From: Argentina anserina
Taxonomy: Eukaryota; Streptophyta; Magnoliopsida; Rosales; Rosaceae
Assembly (NCBI RefSeq): GCF_933775445.1
Contig: NC_065878.1
Location: 8,505,395-8,569,394 of the forward strand
DNA: 64,000 nt
Direction of reading: 5' to 3'
Below are positions 1 to 12,078 of this stretch, one piece after another. The notes below the pieces were generated by a model. That model made no database searches. It was not told the DNA's origin and saw only the letters and a program-made list of their open reading frames with translations. Position 1 is the stretch's first letter. Each line of letters opens with the position of its first letter. Both the position numbers and the translations under genes were made by a program.

Positions 1-245
1 ATTATCTTATACGGTGATATCACTAATATGATACCATTTGGGAAAAAATAAAAATAAAATTCCTCAATGCCTTAGAGTAGGTAATTCTTCGCAGATGCAA
101 CATCTTCTCCTATGCCACTATGAGCGGAAGCCTGAGATAATTTGCAACTTAGTAAAAACAAAAAGTATGGTAAAGTGAAATATAAAGTTTAAACTATAAT
201 ACATGATAAAATACCCTTCTTCATTTCATGGTATTGGAACGGCTC

Positions 246-1310
246 AAAAGTGTTACGTCCCGAATCTTTTACAATTCTTTACGATCTTATGTTTATCTTT
301 TTACTCGGATCGAGAGTTGTACTAAGTGTGACTACTCTAAAAGTTGACTTTTCGATGCATACATTTTCTAAGGAAACATCTTTCACGAAAGTTGTAGGGC
401 TCATTGATACTAATTCGCGGACACGCAACGCGTAAATCGGAGTTCGTATGAATAGGAGATTAAATTGAGAAAAAAGGAAAAAAATTCGAAAATTCAAATT
501 TGAGCGGGTACTATTCATCACGACCAGAAAATTTCTCCTCCTGCGTTCTTCGCCGTCTGACCACGAATTGAGACGCCATCGGTCTCATTCGCTTTGCCTC
601 ATCATTGATAGTTGACCCGTACCGGTCTCACACTTCGCCGATCGCCGTACACGGCGCTGCAACGACCGCAATATCCGGCAGAAGTCAACGCCGCCGTGCG
701 GTCTCTTTCCGGCAACTTTGGAGCTCAGGGTTACTACTACTCGACATGATCTTTCATTCTGAGCATGATTCGATCGGAGGTGGGCTATGAATCGAGCTAC
801 ATCACGAATTTACATTCGGTGCACTGTTCCAATCGTCCTCTGCATTTTCGGACCACATCATTTAATGTCGGCTGTGATGTGTTTTTATCGATTGATAGGT
901 ATGTGCTAAGAATGTGATTGTCGTGATTAATAATCAATGTGGTGCTTAGTATTTGATGGGTGATGGTTATGATATTATTTGTGTCAGTTGTGATGTTGTG
1001 TTTGTGATACGAATCAGAATGGTTATGGGGTTTACGTTATTATGGTGAATGTTGTAGGTTTGTGGTAAATGTGAGGGTTCGTGATACCAGCATTTATCCT
1101 CGATAGTTGGCGGTTGTGGGTTTTGTGGCTTCAGTAGGTTGGAGTGTTTGGTTTGGTGAATTGTTGAACTAGGAATAGCTTGATCCATTTTAAAAGGGTA
1201 TTTAGGCTGCCCAAATAAGGTTTGGGTGAAGCCACCTTTATTATAAAATATCTATCGTTCTTTAATGATCTAACCAGGGTTTCGAAACGTCAACTCAAGT
1301 TGGGTTATCA
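246..1310 (+). repeat. LTR-like retroelement remnant (reverse orientation of the long-LTR family)
   Basis: No gene is visible. The order of motifs is the same as in the inverted LTR derivative at 59208-60089: a segment about plant-type 'TTGACTTTT', then a stretch on 'AAAGTTGTAGGGCTCAT', then 'AATCGGAGTTCGTATG', followed by a GC-richer block near 530-720. That order is the reverse complement of the right ends of the LTR copies at 9826, 48721 and 50344. No terminal TG...CA pair or TSD could be fixed, so the boundaries are approximate. Short frames at 250-521 and 605-790 are not credible genes. The first 245 bases show nothing recognisable. Confidence 0.4.
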
Positions 1311-2336
1311 AAGTGGTATCAACAACGTACTGGTAGAATGGTGTGTTTAAACGTTTAGTTAGTTGTTTATGAATATGATGATGATTTTGTGATGGGTTAT
1401 GTTATGGGGCTTGTGTTGGATACTTGAAGAGAGTGTGTAGAACCAATTAGAGAGGGGATGAACCGGTAGAACCGAGAAGAGAGGCGATGTACTAGTAGAC
1501 TCCCGATAGAGGTTTAGAAATGAGAGGACAGGTAACCCATCTAGCGTTGGGTGGTCTCGTGTTTGATTTTCGAGGGGACGTGTTTTAAATATAATTTGCA
1601 CGGTTTGATGTTTTTAGAATATTGTATGATTGTTATTGACCTTGTCGTCTTAGTAGGTTGGGTGGTTGAGGAATAAGACGAGCTATGAGATCCAGGGTTC
1701 CAATGGGAGTAGGTAACAAACATTGTATACTCCGTCAGACATATTGAATTATATTTATGATTTGTGTTTGTGAAGGTTGTGAAATTGAGGGAAGCACGGA
1801 GGCTGCAGGTGTTGCGGTTGGATTTAAGATATTATGAGTAGTGTCTTTTGTGCAGGTGGGGTTGGCTATTTTCAGGGGAGACTATGCCAAATTGTTTTGT
1901 ATATCTCCTTTAATAGTGGTCCATGCACATCTGCCTTAATATTATGGTATATTTTTTTGGGGGGAGGGGTCGTGTCAAAAACTTTAAGAATTAAGATCAT
2001 AAAATGTTTACATCTGAGAAAAAGTTTAATAATATCAGGACTTTTTGTTAATTGAAAATTTTCAGTTTCTAATTTTTTACTTGAAGCAAAAGTAGAAACT
2101 CTAAAGTTGTTTACTTTTCTTTGGTAATGAAGATACAGTAGTAGACTAGTGATTAGTGATGTAGTGAATTATGAACTGAATAAACTTGGTGGATTCAGTT
2201 TTAGGGGCGGAGCTAGTTTAGTGTTGTTTACAGGTAGTGATCAAATTGAGTTTTCAATTCGCAATGTACAAAGCCGGCCTTTGGCCTGTGTCGGTCGTGC
2301 GGCGGCACAAGTCCTCCTATCGGAGGAGGTCGCCAA

Positions 2337-2340
<4 letters not shown>
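1311..2340. other. Non-coding stretch without recognised gene
   Basis: I see no convincing coding region here. It may be the inside of the same old retroelement as 246-1310, because a short TGGTATCA string sits near 1299, as a tRNA-Met primer site would. Around 2200 there is a 'GGGGCGGAGCTAG' string of the kind often seen at ends of plant DNA elements, and near 2310 a small hairpin (CCTCC/GGAGG). These are hints only. Confidence 0.3.

Positions 2341-2370
<30 letters not shown>
2341..2370. repeat. (AT)15 microsatellite
   Basis: Fifteen uninterrupted AT dinucleotides run across these 30 bases. The tract lies about 50 bp left of the start of an LTR copy. It is likely to vary in length between individuals. 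Confidence 0.95.
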
Positions 2371-2373
<3 letters not shown>

Positions 2374-2420
2374 AATTTAAGTTAACTAAAAAATTATAAT
2401 ACATGTACAAGTGATTTTAT

Positions 2421-4090
2421 TGTAACAACCCCGAATTTCGAATGACAAAGATTCAAATTCGAAGCCGTGATAACTCTAAAACAATCTCAAATATAATGAA
2501 ATTATCTTACAACAACAGTGTATCAAAACTGAGTTCACAATACAATTCAGTCGACTTGAATAATACATAACCAGTTTATACCTCAATATTAAAACAAATG
2601 GAAATGTAAAATTCACTCAATACTCACCACAAAAAGAAGAAGGAAATCTTCATAAATCTTCAAAGTAAGCCCTCTGAATTTGCTAATCCTCATATGCAGA
2701 ACTATCCCCTACACCATCGAATTGTATAACATACATGCCATACAAAGGAAAATAAAAGATAACATTTAAAAATAAGCGTACTCATGAGACACTGGACAAC
2801 CCATCTGGTTGCGCAATATTATTTAAAAATATGTGTACTCATGAGACATTGGGCAACCCATCTGTTATCCAAAATTATTTAAAAACATGGGTACTCATGA
2901 GACCCAGACAACACATCTGTTACCTCTCATGCAGTACGCTGGCATACAAACTAGAGCTCTAACTGAATTGTAACCGACACTCGGCCGAGGCTTAATTCCG
3001 ATTACCTAACAACGTTCTAACAATACTCAATGTTAAAACCACGTACAATATAAAAATCAACACATGTTTATTGTACTGCAACCAAGCGACTCTTGCACAA
3101 CAATATAAATATAGTCACCACAATATAATCTCATTTGAAAATAAAAACAGTAACATTATATAATATAGCAACCCATATATATATATCGTATTTACCATTT
3201 GTGTACACATAAACAACCCACTATATTATATAGATGTCATAGTTCAATCTTTGTAAGAAATCGTAAATATGAGTCATCCCAAAGGGTAGACTTGTCGTAG
3301 TAAGATTTACTCACTTTATTTCCTGGGTGCAACTTCAACGACACCGAGGGTGATTCCCTCATTCATTTTGTCGGTCACCTAATAGCATAACAACGTGCTT
3401 AGAAAACGATACGTAAAATCACAGGTGACTATTCATAACAGATGAATTACTGTTCATGACTTATTCTTCACGAAATTACTGTTCACGAATTTACTGTTCA
3501 TGCACCGCTACAAATGACAGCGTGTGGGCCTCACGCGCCACCCAAAGTAGCCGCGCATGGTGCTTACGCGTCACCTCAGTCCCCGCGAGTGGCGCTCACC
3601 CGCCAACTTAGTCCACCGCACGTGGTGCTCACGCGCCACCCAAACGACCGCGCGTGAGCTTGCCTGCGGCCACCAATTTCACCCCTCTTCTCACCTGCTT
3701 CCTCCCACAGCCTAACGCCGTCTCTCCGCCGCCCCATGTCCCCCACGCGCCGCCTTATGCAGCAACACGCACACCACCGACTCCTTCGTCCAAACTTCCT
3801 CAAATCCACACACATCCAACATCAATAAGGAGGGAGACACAATCGTACCTGCGTTGCAACCCAGAGCGCCGAAATTTTGTTGGAAAGTCGCCGGAAAGCT
3901 TCGGCAGCTCCTAGCTTGTGTCTGTCGTTAAAACCTCCGGTTTTGAGCTCAAAATTAATGCTAAACCCAGCTAAGAGATCGAAATCAAGAATCTATAGCT
4001 CGAAACTCACCGGCGACAAAGCTTGAATCGGCGATGAAATTTGTAGAAATCGTCGATCGTCGGCATGGCATCTCGGCTATGATATGAAAA
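2421..4090. repeat. Truncated long LTR (family A)
   Basis: Starts with TGTAACAACCCCGAATTTCG and follows the same course as the LTRs at 9826, 21607, 28420 and 50344: the 'GAAGCC..GATAACTCTAAAACA' head, the 'CCCCTACACCATCGAATT' segment, three copies of a 'TACTCATGAGAC..CAACCCATCTG' repeat (about 2778-2930), the 'CCAAGCGACTCTTGCA' segment, then 'TACTGTTCA' repeats near 3430-3510 and a GC-rich part at 3520-4060. The expected right end (GGGGTATTACA) is absent, so the copy is truncated on the right. No TSD found. On the plus strand this is the reverse of the element's transcription direction, as judged from the primer site and PPT of related copies. Confidence 0.75.
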
Positions 4091-5340
4091 ATTAGAGTTA
4101 TGCAAAACGTATCTGACACGAGTCTTATTCAATAAGATTGTACAAACAACCAAAGAAAAAAAAATTAAAAAGAAAATAAGAGAATTCCCTCTTTGTTGAG
4201 TGTTGAGACCTGCCCTTGAATGTGTAGCTTTGAAAATTTTTGGACCAAATATGATTTCTTGATTCCGGAGGTTCTTGCCTCCCCCAGTGGAGGTTCACTT
4301 GATAACTTGTTAACGACGCATGTTGCACATGCGCTTACAAACTAGGCAATGCAACAACAAAAAAACATAGTTGTTGGTAATTGGTAAACCTCTCAAACAA
4401 TTATTTTATGAGAACAATAAAATAGCTCTTCCCTTCCTCAATTCCTCTGCTCCCACCCAACTCCACGACCTCAACCTCTCCACCATATTTGGTTCCCACT
4501 CATCCTCATTCTTCGTTTTCCAGAGACGCTAGTTCAAATCAAAGGTGGTTGGATTTTCCTCCGATGTCGTTTGGTTCGAACCTCGTTGGTGGAGGCTCAG
4601 TTTAGACCTGAAGATGTAGCCTAGGTGTTGGAGGATCTTGGAGCATCGGTGTTGTGTTTTGGGGGGGGGGGGAAGACTCTGTTCCGTGAAGGCCAAACGA
4701 CATTAAGTTTAGTTTTTGTTTTTGGTTGAATCCATACAACATCCAAGTTAGCTATGTAAAGTTAAAATTTGTAAACCATCATTAAATTCTTAATGAATAA
4801 GTTGTTCTAGAAAATTCTTCAAAAAAAATTACCACAAAACAATGGTGATGATGTTAAATCAATATTCTAGAGACCGATCATCAACAAAAATCAAGAACCT
4901 ATATACTTAATCAATCACCATGTATTTTAGAATAATTCTGGTGTCCGAAAAAATACTCTAAAAAATTCTTACATATAGAACATGTCGCTTCTTTGGTTAT
5001 TCTGTCATTCAATTATCAATTTTATTGTACTTGAGATATGGATTCAAAGCATTCTTCATATTTTCAGATGTAGGAGGCGACAATGCATTGAAAGAATATA
5101 TAGCTCTTTCATGAGTTAAACCCTACAAGCACACTGGACGCACCGTTTAATGTCCCTACTACTTATATTTTATTTCATTTTTATTCTTGGCAACGTTTAA
5201 TGATTGTTTGTGTAATTGTTTTCGCTTTTCATTGTTATGCGGTCAGAAAATCGCCACTTGTAAATTTTTTATTTCAAATTAATTTTTAAGTTCTATTTTC
5301 AAAAATAAAATCATAAAAATAGTTTAGTTGTTGGTAAAAA
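4091..5340. other. Intergenic, no recognised gene
   Basis: AT-rich DNA with no plausible gene. It holds a run of 12 G at 4661-4672. The short minus-strand frame at 4125-4328 has no family features. The last 20 bases lead into the LINE's left target-site duplicate. Confidence 0.5.
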
Positions 5341-5356
5341 AAAATCTCAAAATTAC

Positions 5357-5960
5357 ATGGAGCAACAACAAAATAAAAGAAAGACTTGATAGAGCTTTTT
5401 GCAATGTGTCTTGGAGGACTCTTTTCAGTGAGGCTTTTGTACAACATCATCTGAAAACTAGATCTGATCATTGCCCCATTGTGCTTCAGCTAAATTCTAA
5501 TAATTTTGTTAATCGTGATGCTTGCCTTTTTAGGTTTCAAGCTATGTGGTTTTCCCATGAAAATTATGTGGAGTTTGTTCCCTCTTACTTGGAATAGTCT
5601 CTCTGGTGATTGTACTTCTTGTATCAACTCTCTTTCTGCTGCCCTGAGGGAATGGAATAGAGATGTTTTTGGTAATCTTTTTCACAGGAAAAAGAAGCTT
5701 TTAGCTAGAATTGGTGGTATTCAGAAGGCTTGTGATAGATGACCAAATCTTTTTCTTATTAAGCTTGAAGTTGAGCTTATTCATGACTATGATCATATCC
5801 TAAATCACGAGAATCGTTTTTGGAGGAAAAAGTCCAGAGATTGTTAGCTGCAGGGTGGGGATATAAATACTAAGTTCTTTCATCTAACAACTCTTGTTAG
5901 AAGAAGGAAAAATAAAATTGAGGGATTATTTTATAGCAATGGAAACTGGTCTACTGATGC
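5357..5960 (+). pseudogene. LINE endonuclease C-terminal remnant and linker
   Basis: The frame begins in a TWSNN-like block and contains RLDRAFCN and, about 50 residues in, SDHCPIVL. These are the last conserved blocks of plant LINE apurinic-like endonucleases; the SDH block carries the final catalytic Asp/His pair. The N-terminal catalytic part is missing because of 5' truncation. The frame stops near 5597, and the following linker (5506-5742 in another frame, then with stops) shows that a frameshift has occurred. It cannot make an active nickase. Confidence 0.85.
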
Positions 5961-5966
5961 CCTTCA

Positions 5967-7108
5967 ATGAGGATTATTGTTGTTTATTTTTTCACTAAGC
6001 TCTTTTCTATGCAGTTTTCTGATGATAGCAGATTCATTATTGGTAATCTCTTTCCTCATCTTGACCATGGATCCTTGAGCAGTCTCTCTAAGCCTATCTC
6101 TTTGTTAGATGTGAATGATGCTCTCTTCTTTATTGGTGCTCTCAAAGTTCCTGGATATGATGGATTTCCTGCTAGTTTCTATCAGCATCATTGGCAAATG
6201 CGCTCTGGGGATATCTATTCCATGGTTTGTGTTGCTCTCTCTTCTGGTTGCATTCCCTCTGGGCTTAATCATACCATTATTTCTTTAATCCCTAAAGTTG
6301 ATGGTCCTCAACATATGATTAACTTTATACCAATCAGTTTTTGCACTACCATCTATAAGGTTATTTCTAAAGTCATTATGTCTATATTGAGACCTCTTAT
6401 GATGAAACTTATTAGTCCTAATCAGGTGGGTTATGTTCTTGGAAGACACATTTATGATAATGTCATGGTTACTCAGGAGATGTTGTTTAAGTTTAAGAAG
6501 TCCAATGGCAAAATGAGATTTTTTGCTTGGAAGGTGGATTTATCCAAGGCCTGTGATAGACTCATTGAACAGGTGTTATGTGAAATCAAGTTTCCCTATA
6601 TGTTGATCAAGTTGATTATGAGCTATGTTATTTCTACAAGCTTTTAATGGTGAGCTCACTGATTCTTTTAAAGCTCAAATAGGTATTAGACAGGGAGATC
6701 CTCTTTCTCCCTATCTTTTTGTGCTAATCAGGCCTCTCTGTTAAAAGGTATTCTTGATACTTTCTTTTCTCCTTCTGGTCAGCAGTTAGTTATGAAAAAT
6801 CCCTTATCTTATGCTCTCCGAACACTGATAAAAGGCTTGCTAGTGCTATTAGTAGGACTTGTGGTTCCCCTTTAACTTCTGATTTGGGTAAGTATCTCGG
6901 TATGCCTTTGGTTCATTCTAGAATTAATAAACATACTTATGATAGCTTGTTTGATAAAGCTCAAAGTAGATTGGCTAGCTGGAAAAGTAAAATCCTAAGT
7001 TTGCTTGGTAGGCTTACCTTGATTCAATCTGTCACTTATGCTATTCCTATATATGTTATGCAGACCACTAATTTCCTAGTACCTTTTGTGAGAAAATGGA
7101 CAAGTTGA
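5967..7108 (+). pseudogene. LINE reverse transcriptase remnant lacking the catalytic FADD block
   Basis: The part 5967-6647 carries early RT blocks (PGYDGFPASFYQ, NHTIISLIPKVD, GYVLGRHIYDN and a KVDLSKACDR-like block A). A different frame continues with GIRQGDPLSPYLF at about 6680-6720. Directly after this the sequence jumps to ASLLKGILDTFFSPSGQQ and then, from 6884, to GKYLGMPLVHSR and SWKSKILSLLGRLTLIQSV, the RT thumb region. The segment that should hold the F/YADD active site is missing, so there is an internal in-element deletion of roughly 50 codons (my estimate from family layout). Frameshifts at about 6648 and 6720-6880 add to the damage. Confidence 0.88.
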
Positions 7109-8699
7109 ATAGGGATTTTTTATGGATAGACACTGAGGCTAAGAAGAAGGTGCACCTAGTGAATTGGGACACTGTTTGTCAACCCAAACCCATTGGTGGT
7201 CTTGGAATTAAGAAAACCTCTGAGATGAATCAAGCCATATTGGCTGAAGTTAGGTGGAGGTTCTTGCAAAAAGATTCTGGTTTTTGGGTTAATAATTTTA
7301 GGAGAAATATGTTAAAAATAAGGAAATCATTGATCATGATTTATGTGTTCCCTCTGATTTGGAAATGGTAAAAAAAAATCAAGTTTTGGCATGATATTTG
7401 GGTTGTTACTTCTCCTTTATGTCAGTGTGCTCTCTCTTCTGCTATATTGACATCAATGCCATTGTTTGTGATTTTTTGGTGTGAAAATGGTTGGAACATT
7501 CCTCTCTTTAATTATGTGGTGCCTTCTAATGTTGTCCTTCAAATTGTTAATGTCCCAACTAGTTTTTGTGATGATTGTGAAGATCAGCTTATTTGGGGCC
7601 TATTACTAATGGTTGCTTCTCTGTTAAGTCTGCTTATAACTCCCTCTTTGACATGGATGGTATTCATAATCCTTTGTAGACTTTTATTTGGCAAGTGAGT
7701 TGTCCTCCTAAGCTGAAAACTTTCATTTGGACTGTCAGTCACAAGAAACTTTTCACAAATGTGCAAAGAGCTAGAAGAAGATTGACTTCAAGTGCCACTT
7801 TCCCTATTTGTAACTCTGTTGATCAAAGCCTTCTCCTTCGCTTTAGAGACTGTTCCAGATCTAAAGGAATATGGAATGGTATGAATCTCCCGACTTCAAT
7901 TTCTAACGCATTCTCTCTTGATTGGAATGGTTGGCTGGCTACCCAGATCCATTGTCATAGTAAGACAAAAAATAGTCTTCAGTGGTGTAATATTTTTGTC
8001 TTTGTGTGTTGGTTTATTTGGAAGTGGAGGAATAAGAGTGTCTTTGATCCCACTTTCACCATGCATGTCTCTCCTGTCAAAGTCATCTGGGATTATGCTG
8101 AAGAGTGGAGCAGTTCTCAGAGTAAGGCCAAAATCAATACTTTTTACAGTTATACTATGCTATCCTAGTCAAGGCCTCCTCCTAGGTGGTACAAGCTGAA
8201 TATTGATGGCTCTAGAGTCTCTATCTCTAGGAAAATTGGTGCAAGGGGTGTGATAAGAGATCAATATGGTAATTGGATCCGTGGGTTTCAAATGAATCTT
8301 GGAGTTGGAGAAATTTTAGATTATGAGGCTTGGGGTTTATTATATGGTCTTAAGCTCATATCTAAGCACTTCAATGGAAATGTTGAAATTGAGTCTGATT
8401 CTGATTCTGCTGGTCTTGTTCCGCTCTTGCCAAAAGATAACATTTCTATACATCTTCTTGGTTCTATGCTTGCTACTTGTGCTTCTATGATCTCCATGCT
8501 GCAGAATGTGAAGTTCCCTCATTTTTTTAGAGAGTGTAATATGGTTGTTGATGCCTTAGCCAAGAATAATATCTCTCATGAATTGGGTCTTGTTGCTTTT
8601 GATGATCCTCGTACTCATGTTGCGCATGCCTTTTTAGATGATCTTGCTAATGTTGCCAGAAGAAACGAACTGGAGCTTGCTCCAATATTTAATCTTTGA
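7109..8699 (+). pseudogene. LINE zinc-binding linker and RNase H domain remnant
   Basis: The frame after the RT thumb runs through LNRDFLWIDTEAKKKVHLVNWD, a standard plant LINE block, then degenerate sequence to about 8170. From about 8195 the sequence reads into an RNase H fold: YKLNIDGSRV (first Asp), ILDYEAWGLLYGLKL (Glu) and EIESDSDSAGLV (second Asp), then a VVDALAKN block near 8560. The RNase H part (8195-8699, ending in TGA) is the best-kept portion of the element and the D-E-D residues appear intact. Several shifts separate it from the RT. Confidence 0.85.
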
Positions 8700-11600
8700 G
8701 CTTTCTGTTTGTTGGGCCTTTTAGGTCCCCCTTTGTATCCAAAACAAAATCTCAAAAACTACCACGTTCTCAAAATAAAACACTATTCATCCAACTACAA
8801 ATTATAATGTATTTATCACCATAGGTTATAGTTGCCTTTTGGAGATAGAATGTGTAGCAACCCTTAATTCTGAACAGTAAAATTTTAAAATTTAGAATGC
8901 TAACACTCTACAAATAATCTCAATATAATTGAAATTACAATACAACTGTTGAATATCGATCCTGAGTTGAAATAACAAACTCAGTTACAACTTGAATCCA
9001 AACGCATTGTTTACAATTAAGTATAAATTACAGTTGTAGGATTCACTCGAGACTCACCAAAACTACAGAACTGAATCAAACATCACGCTGCTGAAAACTG
9101 CTCAACTTACCAACTACAACTACGTACAACTTGCGGTACTGCCCCCTACACCATTGATTCGTATACCGGAATTGCAAACACAAACCCAGTCAGCTTTACA
9201 ACTGGTATGAGAAAACTGAATATAACTACTTAACAGATAAACAACATCAATAACATGCAACAACGACAATAGATAATGCATCACATCTTAATCAAAGTTA
9301 AATTCTCGACTTAACATTATCATCTCAACAACAATAACGCCACGCCCAATACACATCCTACAACACTCTCCACCTCTTACTCAAGGTCCAACACACACCA
9401 CTAAATGATAAAATAATTAGTGAATCCTGCATGAAAGCATAGTTCAGGAATTCATGTATAACAAGAAGGAAAGCACAAAAGAAGATAAGTGATTCCTGCA
9501 TAATATCTTAGTTCAGAAATCACTTAATAAACAATAAGATATAAGAGATAAGTAAACAAACAACAAACACAACAAAACACAAACAAAGGGAATGTAACAA
9601 ATAACATTTTTTAAACATGTGTACTCATGAGCCCCAGGCAGCCCACCTGGTTACCGCTCATGTAGTACAATGGCAGACAGACTAGAGCTCGAACTAATTG
9701 CAACCAACACCCGGCCAAGACTTGGTTCCCAATTTAAATGTCATCCCCGTTCGAAGACTAGAAAACGTTTTAACAAGACTCAATGTTAAAACCACGTACA
9801 ATATAATCAATCCACCTATAATAATTGTCACAGACCCGAAATTCGAATGATAAAAATTCGAATTCGAAGCCATGAAAACTCTAAAACAATCTCAAATATA
9901 TTGAAATCATCTTATCATAACAGTGTATCAAAAATGAGTCCACAACATGACTCAGTCGACATGAATAATAGATAACCAGTTTATACCTTAGTATTATAAC
10001 CAATGGAAACCTAAAATTCACTCAATCCTCACCACAAGAGTAAGCCCTCCGAATCTACTAATCCCCACCTGCAAAACTATCCCCTACACCATCGAATTGG
10101 TGCACCAGGATTGTAAACATAAACCTGGTAAGCTTTTAAGCCCGTATGAGTAAATCAACAGTAAACATGCATCACATACAAAGGAATATGTCAAATAATA
10201 TTTAAAGACAAACGTACTCATGTGACACTGGGCAACCCATATGTTACCCAAAATCATTTAAAAACATGGTTACTCATGAGACTCACGCAACCCATATGTT
10301 AGCCCTTATGCAGTACACCGACAGACATTAGGCAGCCCATATGTACCCAATGTCACTAAAAAATATGGGTACTCATGAGACCCAGGCAACCCATATGTTA
10401 CCACTCATGTAGTACACCAACAGAAAAAAAAACACATACGAAGACATAAAACGTTTTAACAAGACGCAATGTTAAAACTATGTACAATAACAATCCACCC
10501 ATGTTATTGTCCTATAACAAAGCGACTCTTGCTCTAATAAAATAAAAATAGTTCCCACAGTATAATTCATTTGAATAGAAGAACGTGACCGTATATAATA
10601 TAGGATCTCATATATATGTATCGTATTTACCATTTTATAAACATACACAACACACTATATCATATACATGTCCTAGTTCGATCTTTTAACAAAAACGTAA
10701 CTGTGAGTCACCGCCAAGGGTAGACTCGTCATAGTGAGATTTACTCACATTCACCATAGTCTGTAATCACTAAAAAATTTTAAAAATCATTTATTAAAAT
10801 AGCGTTTCACTTACTCATGAACCGTAAACGATCAAGTTCACGAATTTAAACCAAAACATATTTTTAAAAAATAATTTTTATAACTAGTGATGCAACGACT
10901 ATGATAACAGCTCAAACTAAATTCAATAATCATAACACTATTTCGATCATGATGATCATTGTGAGGTTTACTCACCTTATTCCCGCGTGCAACTTCCACG
11001 ACACCGAAAGCGATTCCCTCACTCGTTTCGTCGGTCACCTAATAGCATGATAAAATGCTTAGAAAAAATGATACGTAAAATATCAAGTGACGATTTCAGC
11101 ACAGCTAAATGCTGTTCATAAAACACTATTCACAGAATACTGTTCATGTTTAACTGATTTTTAAACATTGTTCGAGTTTACTGTTTTACAAAATTATGTT
11201 TCACATTCACTGTTCATAGTACTGTTCATTCGGCGCCACTGTTTCCCGACCACCACCAATGACTACCAAATTTCACCACTACAATTTAAATGACATTCCT
11301 AACAACTTTCTAGTTCACCACAAAGTCTAATTCTGAGCCTAAACACTTCAATTTAGCAAAAACCGAAAAGCCCCCAATTTAAAACCTAGGATTTCTTTTA
11401 TTCGATTCTCCTAGCACAAAACGATTTGGATTAAATATTTTAGAGAGTTTGTAGTATGGAAGGAGACCTTCAAAATGGGACAAGAATCTCACCGATTGGT
11501 TGCCGGAAGAGAGATATCCGACGAGTTGAAGTTTGGCGAAATGTGCATTTTCGGGGGAATTTCCGGGCTTCACCGCTCCCAAACGGCGGCAGCAATCTTT

Positions 11601-12057
11601 CAAACGTGACCAGTGCGCCGTTCTATGAGGCCGGACGGTGGAGATCCGGCGGCCCAAAGTCGGCCGCTCGGGGAGAGAAATTCTGGATTTTTTTCGGGTG
11701 AACAATACCGATCCGAATTTCTGATTTTTCTCCCCCTTTTTTTCTTTAATTCCCTTGTTTACTATTTTTCAAAATGTCCAAATACATTTTAGTTTGTAAC
11801 TTCTTTATACGAACTCCGATTTAGGCGTGCCATTTGTCCACGATTTCGTATTGAAGAACTCTACGACTTCCATGAATGAAGTTTTCTGAGATTCCTAATG
11901 GATAAAAAATCATATATTGACCCGGCAGGGTAACGTTTTCGTGTATAAATCGATCGAACACTTTCGTTTTCTCTCTCATACTATATAATCGGATCACAAC
12001 CAATTTAAATATCTCGAACAATAATTAGAAAATAATTTGAAAAATTCCGGGGTATTA

Positions 12058-12078
12058 GATTCCACCCCCCCCCCTTAA
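12058..12078 (-). other. Polypurine tract of the family A element
   Basis: On the minus strand this is a purine-rich run with ten G in a row, abutting the TG-side end of the LTR. In Ty3 elements the PPT primes plus-strand DNA and sits just upstream of the 3' LTR. Its place fixes the element as minus-strand. Confidence 0.7.

Larger units (their letters stand above)
5357..8745 (+). mobile_element. L1-type non-LTR retrotransposon (LINE), 5'-truncated and decayed
   Basis: Plus-strand frames give, in order, the end of an AP-type endonuclease, a reverse transcriptase and a C-terminal RNase H, the layout of plant L1 LINEs. The element is flanked by AAAATCTCAAAATTAC (5341-5356) on the left and AAAATCTCAAAAACTAC (8746-8762) on the right, a near-perfect long target-site duplication, so these are probably the true insertion edges. 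The left edge falls inside the endonuclease domain: ORF1 and most of the endonuclease are missing, the usual result of incomplete target-primed reverse transcription. The 3' end has only a weak A-rich tail. Many stops and frameshifts and an internal RT deletion show it is dead. Confidence 0.9.
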
